Shown: positions 46,401 through 56,739, counted from the stretch's first letter. The stretch: DNA of 64,000 nucleotides from Maribacter halichondriae (GCF_027474825.1 NZ_CP107030.1:4465003-4529002); one strand, 5' to 3'. Program-made: numbers and translations. Notes: generated by a model from the sequence alone, not told the origin.

Positions 46401-49343
46401 AAAGTTTTAACCAATTTGAACGGTTTGGATAATCTACAAACCATTACCAGTGATTTTCAATTATACGGAAACGATGAGTTGATAGATATAAATGGTATTG
46501 ATAAAACTGACCTCAGTGCGGCTACTTGGCTATCAATTCACCACAACCCGAAACTAGCTCTCTGTAATCAAGCCAATATCTGTCAGTACATATATTATTC
46601 CGACCGCCATAATTTTAACGACAATGCAATAGGATGCTCTACGGTAGAAGAAATTATTCAATCTTGTAGCGATAGTACCAATTCTATCAACGGGACAATC
46701 CTTTTTGATATAGATAATAATGGCTGTGATCCATTCGACAGTCCAGTTCCGAATATCTCTGTTGAAACAACCGATGGTAATAAAACCTATAGAACATTTA
46801 GCAATGCCAATGGCGAATTCAATCTTCTTGTTAGAGAAGGCACCTTTAATACATCTTCCAATTCAAATAACAACTCACTGACATCGTCGCCCAGTATTCA
46901 AGAATCTATATTTACAAATTCAGGAAATAGTGATACAATTGATTATTGCATTACTTCAGCAACGGATGAGAATAATCTCATCGTTTCAATATTACCCATG
47001 TCTGAATCAAGACCCGGGTTTGACAGCGAGTATCGCTTGGTTTATCAAAATTCAGGAACTACTACGCTCAGTGGTACCTTAACATTGGAGTTTGAAAATA
47101 GCAAACTCATCTTTCTACGGGCAGACCCTTCTGAAAATTCTGCCATTGGTAACATTTTAGAGTGGAATTACACCAATCTAAAACCATTCGAAGGTAGAAT
47201 TATAGATGTTTCCTTCAATATTAAAGCTCCGCCAACCAACAATATAACAGAAGAAATCGGTTTTGTCGCTTCGATTTCGCCCACCACAAATGATGTCCAA
47301 GTTGACGATAATCAGTTTCAATTAAATCAAACCTTAATCGGGTCGTATGACCCAAACGATAAAACAGTTTTAGAAGGGGAAACCCTTTTCATAGATGATG
47401 TTGGCAATTTTTTGAATTATGTAATTCGTTTTCAAAATACGGGTACGGCATCCGCCATTAATGTTAAGATTAAAGATGAACTTAGTGAAAATCTAGACTG
47501 GGAGACCTTTACTCCGATTTCTTCAAGTCACGACCACAATGTTCTTATTACAGACGGTAACAAAGTAGAATTTACCTTTGACGGAATAAACCTTCCTGAC
47601 AGCTCAGCCAATGAACCCGCCAGTCATGGCTATGTCGCTTTTAAGATAAAGCCCAAATCGGATATTGTAATTGGAGATATAATCAACGGTACGGCCAGTA
47701 TATATTTCGACTTTAATCCACCGATCATTACCAATACGGTTAGCACGGAAATAGTCCTTCCCGATATGGATGGAGACGGTATTCTCAATGATCATGACAA
47801 TTGCCCTGAAGTCGCAAATCCGGGTCAAGAAGATGAGAACGGTAATGGCATTGGCGATGTTTGCGAAACCGAGCCATTGGAAGCTTCTTTGATTCAAACC
47901 GCTCCAATTTCCTGTTTCGGCTCAGACGATGCTACTATTGAGGTCCATGCTAATGGAGGTACGGTACCCTATACCTTTGAACTGCTGGATGGAAACGACA
48001 ATCTACTCTTGACCCAGACCGCTTCAATATTTTCAAATATTGGCCCGGGTATGTACAGGGTTCGCGTTTTGGACAATAACGGGGTCGATATCATGAGCAA
48101 TAGTGTTATAGTTACCGAGACCCCAAACCTCGCTGGTACGGTTACCATTGTTGCTATGACCTGTTATGAGGCTGAAGATGCTATTGCAACACTTGTAGCT
48201 GAGGGAGGTACAGCTCCTTACCAGTTCTCAATTGATGGTGGAGTTTCATTTCAAACATCGGACACCTTTATAAACTTATCGGCCGGAAGCTATGTGGGTT
48301 ACATCCGTGATGCAAATGGGTGTGTAACCAACTTAGTTTTTGAAATCGACGAAGGTTTTCAAATAAACACTGAAATCAGCATCACTGATGCTTCTTGTGG
48401 CAATGCTGATGGCTCGATCGCAATAAATCTGGCAAATCAAAGCGAATATCTTTTCAACGTATCTTTACAAAACAAGGATCCCATCGATAATTATGTGACC
48501 AATAATACATTCCCCACACTTGAACCAGGCACCTATTATGTATCGGTCGCCCATGAAAATGGCTGTGTTAAAACCCTTCAGGTTACAGTAAGAAGTACCA
48601 CCGATTGCCAAGATTTTACCTTACCGACATTGAATTTTACACTCCAAAATACCAGCGAAACCTGTGCTTCAAGCAACAATGGCAGTATCTTGATAACTGC
48701 CGAAGAAAAGCTCAAATATACCGCTATACTATCGGATGGCATTAATCCTTTGGATTCAAAACCTTTCACGACTTTTGCAAGTTTCCAAGATTTGAATGCC
48801 GGTTCTTACGAAGTATGCATTAAAGTTGAAGGCCATCCCGAATACGAAAAGTGCTTTTCAGTACAGATTACAGAACCCGAAGGCCTAGAAGTAGAAACTG
48901 AACTGGACACCTCAGGAAAACTGGTCACGTTGAAAATGAAGGGCGGTAAAAACTATACCATAGATGTGAACGGTACGGAGTACAATACTACCGAGAATGA
49001 AATCACGATTCCATTGTCAAAGGTCCAGAATATGGTTTCGGTAAAGACAGATGCCGATTGTCAGGGCGTTTATGAAGAGACTGTTCTTGCGAGCTATTCG
49101 AGTGTCTCGGTATATCCAAATCCAATTAAGACCGGGGATCTTACCGTTCAATTACCTGATAGCGAATACGAAAACGTACTACTTACCCTCTTTTCACAAA
49201 ACGGGGTACGTGTCATGGAAAAATTGGAAAAAACGGAAAACGGTACGCTAAAAATGAACATGGATGGCGTTCCGGCAGGGATTTACACCATTATCATCAC
49301 AACTGAATCAAGTAACAGCATGCGTAAAATCATCAAAAAATAA
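43432..49343 (+). CDS. Giant leucine-rich-repeat surface protein with T9SS sorting domain, frameshifted
   Basis: Restored length is 1,970 residues. A signal peptide (FLLSIVLFFVCFYCIAQ) leads to three L-domain-like LRR modules, each opening with CP, a SQxxVDNF motif and a closing Cys (about residues 21, 552 and 705), with units such as SLNGLENL. An SdrD-type segment follows near 1085, a DUF7619-like domain near 1303-1440 (GSYDPNDKTVLEGE), a calcium-type thrombospondin-3 stretch (DMDGDGILNDHDNCP), SprB-like repeats at about 1484-1720, and a type A sorting domain (VSVYPNPIKTGDLTV, PAGIYTIII). One C seems missing at 45084-45086; restoring it recreates the second CP motif. Confidence 0.88.
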
Positions 49344-49351
49344 GGAATTCT

Positions 49352-50046
49352 ATGAATATCAATTTCAAATTTTCAGCTGTTGTTCTGTTTGCCTTACTAG
49401 CGTCATGCAGTACCTCTGACACTCGGATCCGGAAGAAACCATTAACGACCCCTTGGCCGCTACCTTGGTATTTCCTGAAAACAATACCGAATGCAACGAG
49501 GGGAAAATCATCAATGATACACAAAGCGAGGTAACCTTTCGATGGAACGAGGCCGAGTTTGCCAACAAATACGAGGTCGTTCTTATAAATTTGAACACGG
49601 ATGTCGAAACTACTGTTGAATCGAACACCAATTCGGCAGACATCATTATTGAAAGAGGAATTGCCTACAAATGGCACGTCTTGTCACTATCGGATATAAG
49701 CGATGCAACAGCAATGAGCGAGGAATGGAAATTTTATAATGCGGGAGCCGGAGCCGTCAACTATGCTCCTTTTCCCGCCGATATTGTTGCCCCAGAAAAT
49801 GGTAGTACTTTGACTGGATCAACGGTAAACCTAGAGTGGTCTGGGAGCGATATTGACAACGATATCGTTGATTTCGAGGTTTTCTTCGGAAGTGAAAATC
49901 CACCGACCGAAAGTTTGAGCAGTGTTACGGAAAATAGCATTACCGCGACAATTTCTTCAGGCAACATCTATTATTGGATAGTCAAAACCACGGATGAGGC
50001 GGACAATACTTCCACATCGGATGTATTCCATTTTAGTGTTGAGTAA
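49352..50046 (+). CDS. Lipoprotein with fibronectin-III-like domains, frameshifted
   Basis: Restored length is 231 residues. Signal peptide and lipobox LLASC (Cys about 19), then an acidic stretch (DPEETINDPLAA) and two beta-sandwich domains resembling fibronectin type III (VTFRWNEAEFANKYEV; VNLEWSGSDIDNDIVDFEV). A single base appears missing near 49424-49426: the first frame stops at 49534 and the second has no start of its own. It lies 8 bp after the giant LRR gene, so the two probably form a surface-adhesion operon. Confidence 0.8.
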
Positions 50047-50047
50047 A

Positions 50048-51412
50048 TCAAGGCCTTGAATGATACGATTTCGGCTGTACAAAAGCTCGAATTCCTTGTG
50101 CCGAAAGGGTTGCCCCAAGACCGGAATTATTTCTACCGGACCAAGGCACATTCGGACTCACACGGTCGCAGCAGTTCCAGTAAACCGTACCCACATTTAA
50201 TTTATTTAAAACTTCCATCGCTCTTTCTTCGTTGGAAGAAAAAACTGCAGCAGTCAATCCATATTCGGTATCGGCCATTAATTCCGAAGCCTCTTCATCA
50301 GAGCTTACTTTTTGAATTCCGATAATCGGGCCGAAGGATTCATCTTTCATGATCTTCATTTCATGATTGCAATGGGTCAGGACCGTGGGTTCGAAGTAAT
50401 ACCCTTTGCCCTCAAGTTTTTTCCCGCCTGTCAACAAGTTCGCTCCTTGTTTTAGGGCATCGTCGACCTGTGCTTTCAAAATTTCAATTTGCTGTGGCCG
50501 GGTCAAAGGGCCTATAAAAGTTTCCAAGGATGCAGGATTTCCGATTTTATAGGAATTGACTTCCTGAACTAAGGCATCTACGAATTCGTCGTATATTTTT
50601 TCGGAAACATAAATACGTTCTACGGCACAGCAACTTTGTCCGTTATTATAAAAAGCGCCTTCGGCCGCATTGATGGCCGCTTGCTTGACATCTTTAACAT
50701 CCTCCATGACATAAAGTGGATCTTTGCCTCCGAGTTCAAGTTGAACGGGAACCAACTTATGGGCAACGGATTTTGCAATATGAAGTCCCGTCGTATGGGA
50801 TCCCGTGAAAAAATAACCATCCACATCTGCTTCAAGAATTCGTTGGCCAACTTCTCCTCCCCCAATAACACATTGAAATACATTTTTTGGAATCCCTGCT
50901 TGCCACAAATACTTTTCAAATTGCTTTCCGGTCAAGGATGCATATTCCGAAGGTTTGTACAACACTGAATTACCAGCAACTAGGGCATATAAGAAAACAT
51001 TGTAGCCGACATTGTATGGAAAGTTCCATGCGGAAATATTAGCTATCACTCCCAAAGGTTCATAAACAATTTTCTCATGGGTATTTCCGGAATTGACCAA
51101 GATTTCGGGCGCCAACCATTTGGTAGCGTTTTGCTTCAAATGGTCGATACGGTTTTGGGCACCCTTAATTTCATTCAAGGATTGTTGTAACGGTTTCCCG
51201 GTCTCAGAGGTCAATATTTTGGCAAGTTTATCTACGTTTTCCTGTATCAAAACCCCAAATTGGATAATACATGACAAGCGTTCATCCACTGATTTTTTAG
51301 ACCATTCAATTTGTCCTTCTCGTAGGTACTCCAGTTTCACATTTAATTCGGTTGCTGAAGTTTCTTCTAGGTCGGCTATGATTTCCTCCGTAGCCGGGTT
51401 CTTTATCTGCAT
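50048..51412 (-). CDS. Aldehyde dehydrogenase of the gamma-glutamylation operon
   Basis: 454 residues from ATG 51412 (MQIKNPATEEI), with AGG a few bases upstream; GTG 51421 overlaps the previous stop and is an alternative. NAD(P)-dependent ALDH fold: SAWNFPYN, FTGSHTTG, the catalytic Glu in LELGGKDP and the nucleophilic Cys in NNGQSCCAVERI. In this operon it should oxidise gamma-glutamyl-aminoacetaldehyde to gamma-glutamylglycine; that substrate is inference. Last gene of the operon; it ends one base from the convergent lipoprotein gene without a visible terminator. Confidence 0.9.
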   Translation of the reverse strand: MQIKNPATEEIIADLEETSATELNVKLEYLREGQIEWSKKSVDERLSCIIQFGVLIQENVDKLAKILTSETGKPLQQSLNEIKGAQNRIDHLKQNATKWLAPEILVNSGNTHEKIVYEPLGVIANISAWNFPYNVGYNVFLYALVAGNSVLYKPSEYASLTGKQFEKYLWQAGIPKNVFQCVIGGGEVGQRILEADVDGYFFTGSHTTGLHIAKSVAHKLVPVQLELGGKDPLYVMEDVKDVKQAAINAAEGAFYNNGQSCCAVERIYVSEKIYDEFVDALVQEVNSYKIGNPASLETFIGPLTRPQQIEILKAQVDDALKQGANLLTGGKKLEGKGYYFEPTVLTHCNHEMKIMKDESFGPIIGIQKVSSDEEASELMADTEYGLTAAVFSSNEERAMEVLNKLNVGTVYWNCCDRVSPNVPWSGRNNSGLGATLSAQGIRAFVQPKSYHSRP

Positions 51413-51417
51413 TGTTC

Positions 51418-52155
51418 TCACCTTGTATGTTTTAAAAAAGCTTCATAAAGTAAATCCTCATTAATAACTGCTGCCCCCAAAGTCGGAGAAAATTCAGGAT
51501 GCCATTGCACACCAAATACTTTCCCTTCAGGTTCTTTGATATACCCAAATGCTTCGATGAGTCCATCAGGTGAGGTTGCATAGACCTCCAAATCGTTTCC
51601 TAGGTCTTTTACAGCCTGATGGTGTACCGTATTGACATGCGGATTTTCTACTCCGTTGTACAGTTTATCCAAAAGAGTGCCCTCGACAAAATCTATGGGA
51701 TGTCTGATCGTATCGTACAATTCAGCCGATCGATGATTTTCGGCATTTGGATTTTGTGTAATGGTATCTTGATAAAGTGTTCCTCCAAAATAAACGTTCA
51801 TCAATTGCATACCGCGACAGATAGCAAACACTGGTTTTGAATTCTTGACCGCATAATCCATAATCTTTAACTCGTATTGGTCACGATAAGCATCCCCCTT
51901 CCATTTGCCAATAGGTTTTTCGCCATAGGTTTCGGGGGCCAAATCGACGCCTCCCTGAAAAACGAATCCATCCATTTCAATTAAAATATCTTCCAATAAT
52001 TCATCGGCAACATCTGGAATCAACACCGGAAGCACTCCTTTTCGCGTTAGATATCGCGCCATGTCATTCTCGAGATAACTCAACGATTTGTGCCCAAAGA
52101 CAGTCCGTTCCTTATCTGGATACATAAAACAGGAGGAGATTCCGATTTTAATCAT
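51418..52155 (-). CDS. Class I glutamine amidotransferase-like gamma-glutamyl hydrolase (peptidase C26, PuuD-like)
   Basis: 245 residues from MIKIGISSCFMYPD; the raw frame to 52221 runs into the upstream dehydrogenase. C26 motifs: FQGGVDLAPETYG, the nucleophilic Cys in FAICRGMQLMNVYFGG, LHHQAVK-like VHHQAVKDLG and the catalytic His/Glu in VQWHPEFSP. PuuD-type enzymes cut gamma-glutamyl amides, here probably gamma-glutamylglycine to glutamate and glycine. It overlaps the dehydrogenase by 4 bp. Confidence 0.9.
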   Translation of the reverse strand: MIKIGISSCFMYPDKERTVFGHKSLSYLENDMARYLTRKGVLPVLIPDVADELLEDILIEMDGFVFQGGVDLAPETYGEKPIGKWKGDAYRDQYELKIMDYAVKNSKPVFAICRGMQLMNVYFGGTLYQDTITQNPNAENHRSAELYDTIRHPIDFVEGTLLDKLYNGVENPHVNTVHHQAVKDLGNDLEVYATSPDGLIEAFGYIKEPEGKVFGVQWHPEFSPTLGAAVINEDLLYEAFLKHTR

Positions 52156-53298
52156 AGGGCCTTTTGATAAAGCGTTTTGAAATCTTCCCGAGTTACAGGT
52201 TTCGGATTGTTCGGATGGCAAAAATCCGCTTCCGCCAAATCTGAAAGTTCTTTGATATGTTCTTGCTTGACATCAATTTCAGAAAGCTTCGTAGGCATTC
52301 CGAGTTTATCGTTCATTTCAAAAAGGTATTCCACTACCCTATTTCCCGCTTTAGTTCTCAACCCAAAGGCATCGGCCATTTTATCGAACCGGTTTTCAAA
52401 CCCTTCATAGTTAAATTGCATGCCGTAAGGCAAATTTACCGCGTTGGCCAATCCGTGGTGGGTATCCAATAAACTTGACAACGGATGTGCCAAACTATGC
52501 ACAATACCCAATCCTTTTTGAAAGGCAACGGCTCCCATTAGGGACGCCAACAACATTTTTGCCCGTGAATCCACATTGGGATTATGCGTGGCAATTTCCA
52601 ACGAATCAGCAATTAAAGCAATTCCCTCCAAAGCAATGCCGTCGCACATCGGATGATAATTTTTAGCCAGATAGGCCTCCATATTGTGGGTCAGGGCATC
52701 CATTCCCGTGGCGGCGGTAATAAATGGCGGTAGTTCCATCGTTAACAAAGGATCGGCAAAAACGATTTTGGCCATTAATTTCGGACTGAATAATATCCGT
52801 TTTTTCTTCGATGAATCCTCCGAAATAATGGCACTTCGGCCTACTTCACTTCCTGTTCCCGCTGTGGTGGGAATGGTCACAAAATGTGGAATGTCTTCTG
52901 TTACGTATTTATCTCCCCCGATCAAATCATCATAATCAAATAAATCCCGTTTGTGATTGATTCGCAAAGCAATGGCCCTTGCAACATCCAAAGCGACACC
53001 ACCACCAATTCCGACAATGCAGTCCCGACTCGTTTCATGATAGGCCTCCCCCCTTTAGTACATCGGACTTTACCGGGTTCTTGTGCATCTCACTAAATAC
53101 TTCGGTACTTAATCCGTTATTTTCGAGGTCTGTTTTTATTTCCTTAAAAAAGGAGAGTTCTGCAACTGTTCCGTCCGTGACCAAAAGCGGATTCTTGAGA
53201 TTATTATCCTTTAAATAATCGGCCAGTTCTTTGCTTGACCCGGCACCGAATCGAATTGGGCACGGAAAATTAAAGCCGTGAATTTTATTTAGGTCCAT
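52152..53298 (-). CDS. Iron-containing alcohol dehydrogenase, frameshifted
   Basis: Restored length is 381 residues. N-terminal FPCPIRFGAGSSKEL and VTDGTVAE; GIGGGVALDVARAIA for NAD; TIPTTAGTGSEVG; iron ligands in GMDALTHNMEAYL and GIVHSLAHPLSS with HHGLANAV. One extra base in the plus-strand C6 run 53048-53053 breaks the frame; removing it joins VLKG to EAYHETSRDCIVGIGGG. In context it should oxidise the hydroxyl of gamma-glutamyl-ethanolamide to an aldehyde (inference). It is 86 bp after the ligase gene, the gap being filled by a repeat. Confidence 0.9.
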
Positions 53299-53332
53299 TT
53301 ATTATAATAGTCAAATCCAATTACATTGCTAT

Positions 53333-53366
53333 CCTTCGAGTGCACTTCGACAAGCTCAGTGTGACA
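53333..53366. repeat. Intergenic repeat CTTCGACAAGCTCAGTGTGACA inside the operon gap
   Basis: CTTCGAGTGCACTTCGACAA and GCTCAGTGTGACATTCTC, contiguous. The core agrees at 21 of 25 bases with 59879-59903 inside prmC, and its halves appear at 20205-20262. It fills the gap between the ligase and alcohol dehydrogenase genes. Confidence 0.65.
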
Positions 53367-53384
53367 TTCTCAAAGACAATTCTT

Positions 53385-54743
53385 TCAAATAATTTCAAAA
53401 TATCGTTTGGTCTCCCAATCGGTTACTTCTGCAGAAAACTGTTTCCATTCCCATTCCCTGGTCTTTGTAAAATGGTCTACAAACTCAATTCCAAAAAGAT
53501 CCTTGGCGATTTTGGAGTTTTTCATTTTTTGGGAAGCGTCCCACAGATTAGAGGGCAAAATTCCTTTTTTGACCTCGTAACCATTGGCTTTCGTCTCGGG
53601 AGTGTCCAATTTTAATTTATGTTTTATGCCATAAAGTCCACTTCCCAAACAAGCGGCCATCGCCAAATACGGATTCACATCCGATCCGACCACACGATGT
53701 TCGATCCGCGTCGATTTTTTACCCGATGCCAATACACGCAGCGAACAAGTACGATTATCGTGACCCCAAGTTTGATTGATAGGAGCCCACGCCCCTACCA
53801 CCAATCTCTTAAAGCTATTTATCGTGGGGGCAAACATGGGTAATATTTCTGGAAGACATTTGAGTTGTCCCGCTAAAAAACTTTTCATCAAATCACTCAT
53901 GTTGTCTTTGGACTTTCCGTCATAGAAAAGATTCTCCTTCTTTTTTGGAATCCCAAAGACTTTGATGGATGTGCCCGCCACACCCCGGAAGCTTTGAAGT
54001 CTGCTTAGCCATGAAACTTGCAATGATGCCATGGCGATATGCAATTTCTTTAACGGCTGTTTTAAAAGCACAGCTCGATCTGCGGCCTCCAAAATTCCGC
54101 TGTATTGAATGGCCGCCTCGGTCACACCGGGGCCCGTTTCGGTATGCAGTCCTTCCAAAGGGACATTAAAAGCTCCCAACAAATTGAAAAGATCATCGAA
54201 ATAATCGGAGTTCTCGGACATCCTCAAAATTGAGTAGCCAAACATGCCCGGGGTCAAGGGTTGTATGTCTCGGTAATTTTTTTCCTTTAGGGAATCTGAA
54301 GTCTCGCGATAATTGAACCACTCGAATTCTTGCGAAAACATCGGTGTATAATTCATATCCTCGGCTTCGCCGATCATTTTCCGAAGCAGACTTCTCGGAC
54401 AAACCGCCAAATCTTCCGCTTTCTCCTTTGCAAAATCCACAATAAAAAAGGGCATATCATCTTCCCAGGGAATCGTTCGAAACGTATCCAAATCGACCCG
54501 TGCCTCAAAATCATCGTAACCGGTGTGCCAGCCCGTTACCTTTATATCATTGGTGTAAGACACATCGCCCATATCCCATCCGAAGACTACAGAGCAGAAT
54601 CCGAATCCGCTTTCGAGGGCAGAGAGAAATTTGTCGCGATGCATAAATTTTCCGCGCAAAACCCCATCAATATCAACAATGGCGACCTTTATTTTGGAAT
54701 GCTTATTCTCCTTTATCTTTTTAATAATCTCGTTCTTGTCCAT
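53385..54743 (-). CDS. Glutamine-synthetase-family gamma-glutamyl-amine ligase (probable gamma-glutamylethanolamide synthetase)
   Basis: 452 residues, shorter and more divergent than housekeeping GlnA. Metal/ATP motifs are present: EFEWFNYRET, the ETGPGVTEAAIQY glutamate site, APTINSFKRLVVG, RTCSLRVLASG and RIEHRVVGSDVNPYLAMAA. Relatives such as PuuA, IpuC and Streptomyces GlnA4 join glutamate to amines. With an ethanolamine-type permease, an alcohol dehydrogenase, an aldehyde dehydrogenase and a hydrolase beside it, ethanolamine is the best substrate guess. It is 18 bp after the permease gene. Confidence 0.88.
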   Translation of the reverse strand: MDKNEIIKKIKENKHSKIKVAIVDIDGVLRGKFMHRDKFLSALESGFGFCSVVFGWDMGDVSYTNDIKVTGWHTGYDDFEARVDLDTFRTIPWEDDMPFFIVDFAKEKAEDLAVCPRSLLRKMIGEAEDMNYTPMFSQEFEWFNYRETSDSLKEKNYRDIQPLTPGMFGYSILRMSENSDYFDDLFNLLGAFNVPLEGLHTETGPGVTEAAIQYSGILEAADRAVLLKQPLKKLHIAMASLQVSWLSRLQSFRGVAGTSIKVFGIPKKKENLFYDGKSKDNMSDLMKSFLAGQLKCLPEILPMFAPTINSFKRLVVGAWAPINQTWGHDNRTCSLRVLASGKKSTRIEHRVVGSDVNPYLAMAACLGSGLYGIKHKLKLDTPETKANGYEVKKGILPSNLWDASQKMKNSKIAKDLFGIEFVDHFTKTREWEWKQFSAEVTDWETKRYFEII

Positions 54744-54761
54744 GATATTCGTTTCTGAAAG

Positions 54762-56075
54762 TTACTTCATTTTTTTATTTAGAAAGAACAGAAAATAGAA
54801 ATAAGAAATGACAACAATACCGAAGAATATAGCAGCCAACATCGGATTGTAATAGGCCATCGCAATCATGGCCACGGAAGCAATAATCAAGGCCACAGCT
54901 GGAAAAAGAGGAAACATAGGCACTTTAAAAGGACGTTCCATCTCAGGTTCTTTTTTTCGCAACGCAAAAAATGCGAGCATGGATACGATATAAAGTCCCA
55001 ATGCACCAAAACAGGCAATGGTAATAATCTCTCCCGTGGCGCCTGTAAATAAAGCTACGATTCCCACTACTGTATTTGCAATAAGGGCGTTTGTCGGGGT
55101 CCTAAATTTGTTGTGCACTTTCCCCAAATACTTAGGGGCGTATCCTTTTCTTCCAAATTCAAAAGTGGCACGACCTCCGGCTAAAATGATTCCATGAAAG
55201 GAAGCTATCAATCCTAGAAGTCCGATTCCGATTAATAATCTATATAAAATATGTCCGCTATCCATAATTTGTGAGAGCGCCAAAGGCAAAGGCGAATCGG
55301 ATGCTAAATCACTACCTTCGGGATATACCACAGCCTCCCAACCCGCAACTCCGACTGCGGAAGTAAAAGTCAAGACGCACAAGATGACCAAAGTCAAAAT
55401 TGCCGAACCAAAACCTATCAATATACTTCGTTGCGGATTTATCGCTTCCTCGGCAACATTGGCGACACCTTCGATGGCCAGAAAAAACCAAATCGCAAAA
55501 GGAATGGCAGCAAAGATTCCCGAATACCCATTGGGCAATGGGTTCATCTGTAAATTGCTCAATTCGAATTCCGGAAGCGTTACTCCCGCAAAAATCAGTA
55601 ACTCAATAACAGCCAAAACAGTAATGACCAATTCAAAAGAAGCCGCTAGTTTTACACCTAGAATATTGATTGCCGTAAATATCACATAGGCGCCAATGGC
55701 AAAAACCATTAAATCGATTGCAGGATAAACGAGATTCAAATAGGCCCCGATAGCTGCGGCAATGGCAGGCGGAGCAAAAATGAACTCGATATTTTGAGCG
55801 ATACCCGCAACAAAACCCAAATGCTTTCCGAGTCCTCTATTGGCATATTCAAAAGCACCCCCGGCCTTTGGAATGGCACAGGCCATTTCAGTATAACTGA
55901 AAGTAAAGGTCACATACATAATGATGATAAAAACGGTCGCGATTGCGAGTCCGTAGGTCCCACCCTCGGCAAGGCCAAGATTCCAGCCAAAATACATTCC
56001 TGAAATCACATAACCGACTCCCAGGCCCCAAAGCATTAACGGACTCAGGGCTTTTTTTAATTGGGTTTCGCTCAT
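54762..56075 (-). CDS. APC-family ethanolamine permease
   Basis: 437 residues from MSETQLKKALSPLMLWGLGV; the longer frame to 56147 runs through the promoter. About 12 membrane helices. The sequence closely follows the ethanolamine permease subgroup: YVISGMYFGWNLGLAEGG, AIPKAGGAFEYANRGLGK, IEFIFAPPAIAAAIGAYLN and FLAIEGVANVAEE. First gene of the operon; a perfect -7 box (56117-56124) separates it from the M23 peptidase gene. Confidence 0.88.
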   Translation of the reverse strand: MSETQLKKALSPLMLWGLGVGYVISGMYFGWNLGLAEGGTYGLAIATVFIIIMYVTFTFSYTEMACAIPKAGGAFEYANRGLGKHLGFVAGIAQNIEFIFAPPAIAAAIGAYLNLVYPAIDLMVFAIGAYVIFTAINILGVKLAASFELVITVLAVIELLIFAGVTLPEFELSNLQMNPLPNGYSGIFAAIPFAIWFFLAIEGVANVAEEAINPQRSILIGFGSAILTLVILCVLTFTSAVGVAGWEAVVYPEGSDLASDSPLPLALSQIMDSGHILYRLLIGIGLLGLIASFHGIILAGGRATFEFGRKGYAPKYLGKVHNKFRTPTNALIANTVVGIVALFTGATGEIITIACFGALGLYIVSMLAFFALRKKEPEMERPFKVPMFPLFPAVALIIASVAMIAMAYYNPMLAAIFFGIVVISYFYFLFFLNKKMK

Positions 56076-56116
56076 AGTATTCGGATTTGTTATGGAAATT
56101 TGAGTCGTCTTTCCTT

Positions 56117-56124
56117 CAAAAATA
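56117..56124 (-). promoter_or_regulatory. -7 promoter box of the ethanolamine operon
   Basis: The minus strand reads TATTTTTG, a perfect TANNTTTG match 42 bases before the permease ATG. Confidence 0.6.
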
Positions 56125-56147
56125 GCGGAAAAAAGAAATCTTTGCAT

Positions 56148-56732
56148 TCATTTCTTCCTCAGCCAAATATCCGGATCCAAATAAAACATCTTTTTCCAGC
56201 CATGAACGGCAACGGAATCCTTCAAATGAAAATACGGGAAGGGAGTGGTAATCGCATAATGCAAATGTGGCGGTTTGCCCTTTGCATTCCCTGTATCTCC
56301 TACCGTACCCAGAATACTTCCTCTTTTTACGGGTTTTAGTGGGAATGTCTTTATTTCATCTAAATGGGCATAATAGTGGAATCGCCATTTGGGGCCGAGC
56401 ACCATGACGGACTTCCCTCCTTTTCCTCCCTCATAGGTATATATCACTATGCCATGAGTTGAAGCGACTACAGCCTTTCCCTTTTCAGCGAAAATATCGA
56501 TGCCCTTGTGCGTAATCGAAGTACCCCATGGGTAGGCCCAAAAGGAATCATCGGCCCAACTTTTGGTCGTTGCGCCTTTTACAGGAATGATCATGTTCTG
56601 GGGCAATAGAAAACCTAATCCAATAATTACAAAAGGGACCCAAAACCACTTTCGCATTCGTCGGTCGCGAAGTATGAATGCGAATACCGATAATAGCGCG
56701 AACCAAAATCGGTTGGTGGTGTTGGTAATCAT
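56148..56732 (-). CDS. M23-family metallopeptidase, membrane-anchored
   Basis: 194 residues. Basic N-terminus with one or two membrane helices (FWFALLSVFAFIL; WFWVPFVIIGLGFLLP), then a compact LytM/M23 peptidase domain with zinc motifs HKGIDIF and HLHYA. Such enzymes cut peptidoglycan cross-bridges in the periplasm. Short compared with many M23 proteins but the catalytic core is complete. It lies 7 bp downstream of ligA. Confidence 0.9.
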   Translation of the reverse strand: MITNTTNRFWFALLSVFAFILRDRRMRKWFWVPFVIIGLGFLLPQNMIIPVKGATTKSWADDSFWAYPWGTSITHKGIDIFAEKGKAVVASTHGIVIYTYEGGKGGKSVMVLGPKWRFHYYAHLDEIKTFPLKPVKRGSILGTVGDTGNAKGKPPHLHYAITTPFPYFHLKDSVAVHGWKKMFYLDPDIWLRKK

Positions 56733-56739
56733 ATATTAG

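Noticed and set aside
43432..46640. LRR coding repeats as a CRISPR or tandem DNA array
   Set aside because: The repeats are protein-level and too divergent in DNA, with no regular spacer pattern.
45204..49343. Independent gene starting at 45204
   Set aside because: It has no signal peptide of its own, and the CP/SQ module that precedes it is cut by the apparent missing base at 45084-45086.
50048..56075. Putrescine (Puu) degradation operon
   Set aside because: No amine oxidase or aminotransferase is present, and an iron alcohol dehydrogenase takes its place; kept only as an alternative if the ligase proves to be polyamine-specific.
50048..56075. Classical Eut ethanolamine system
   Set aside because: No ammonia-lyase subunits or microcompartment shell genes are present.
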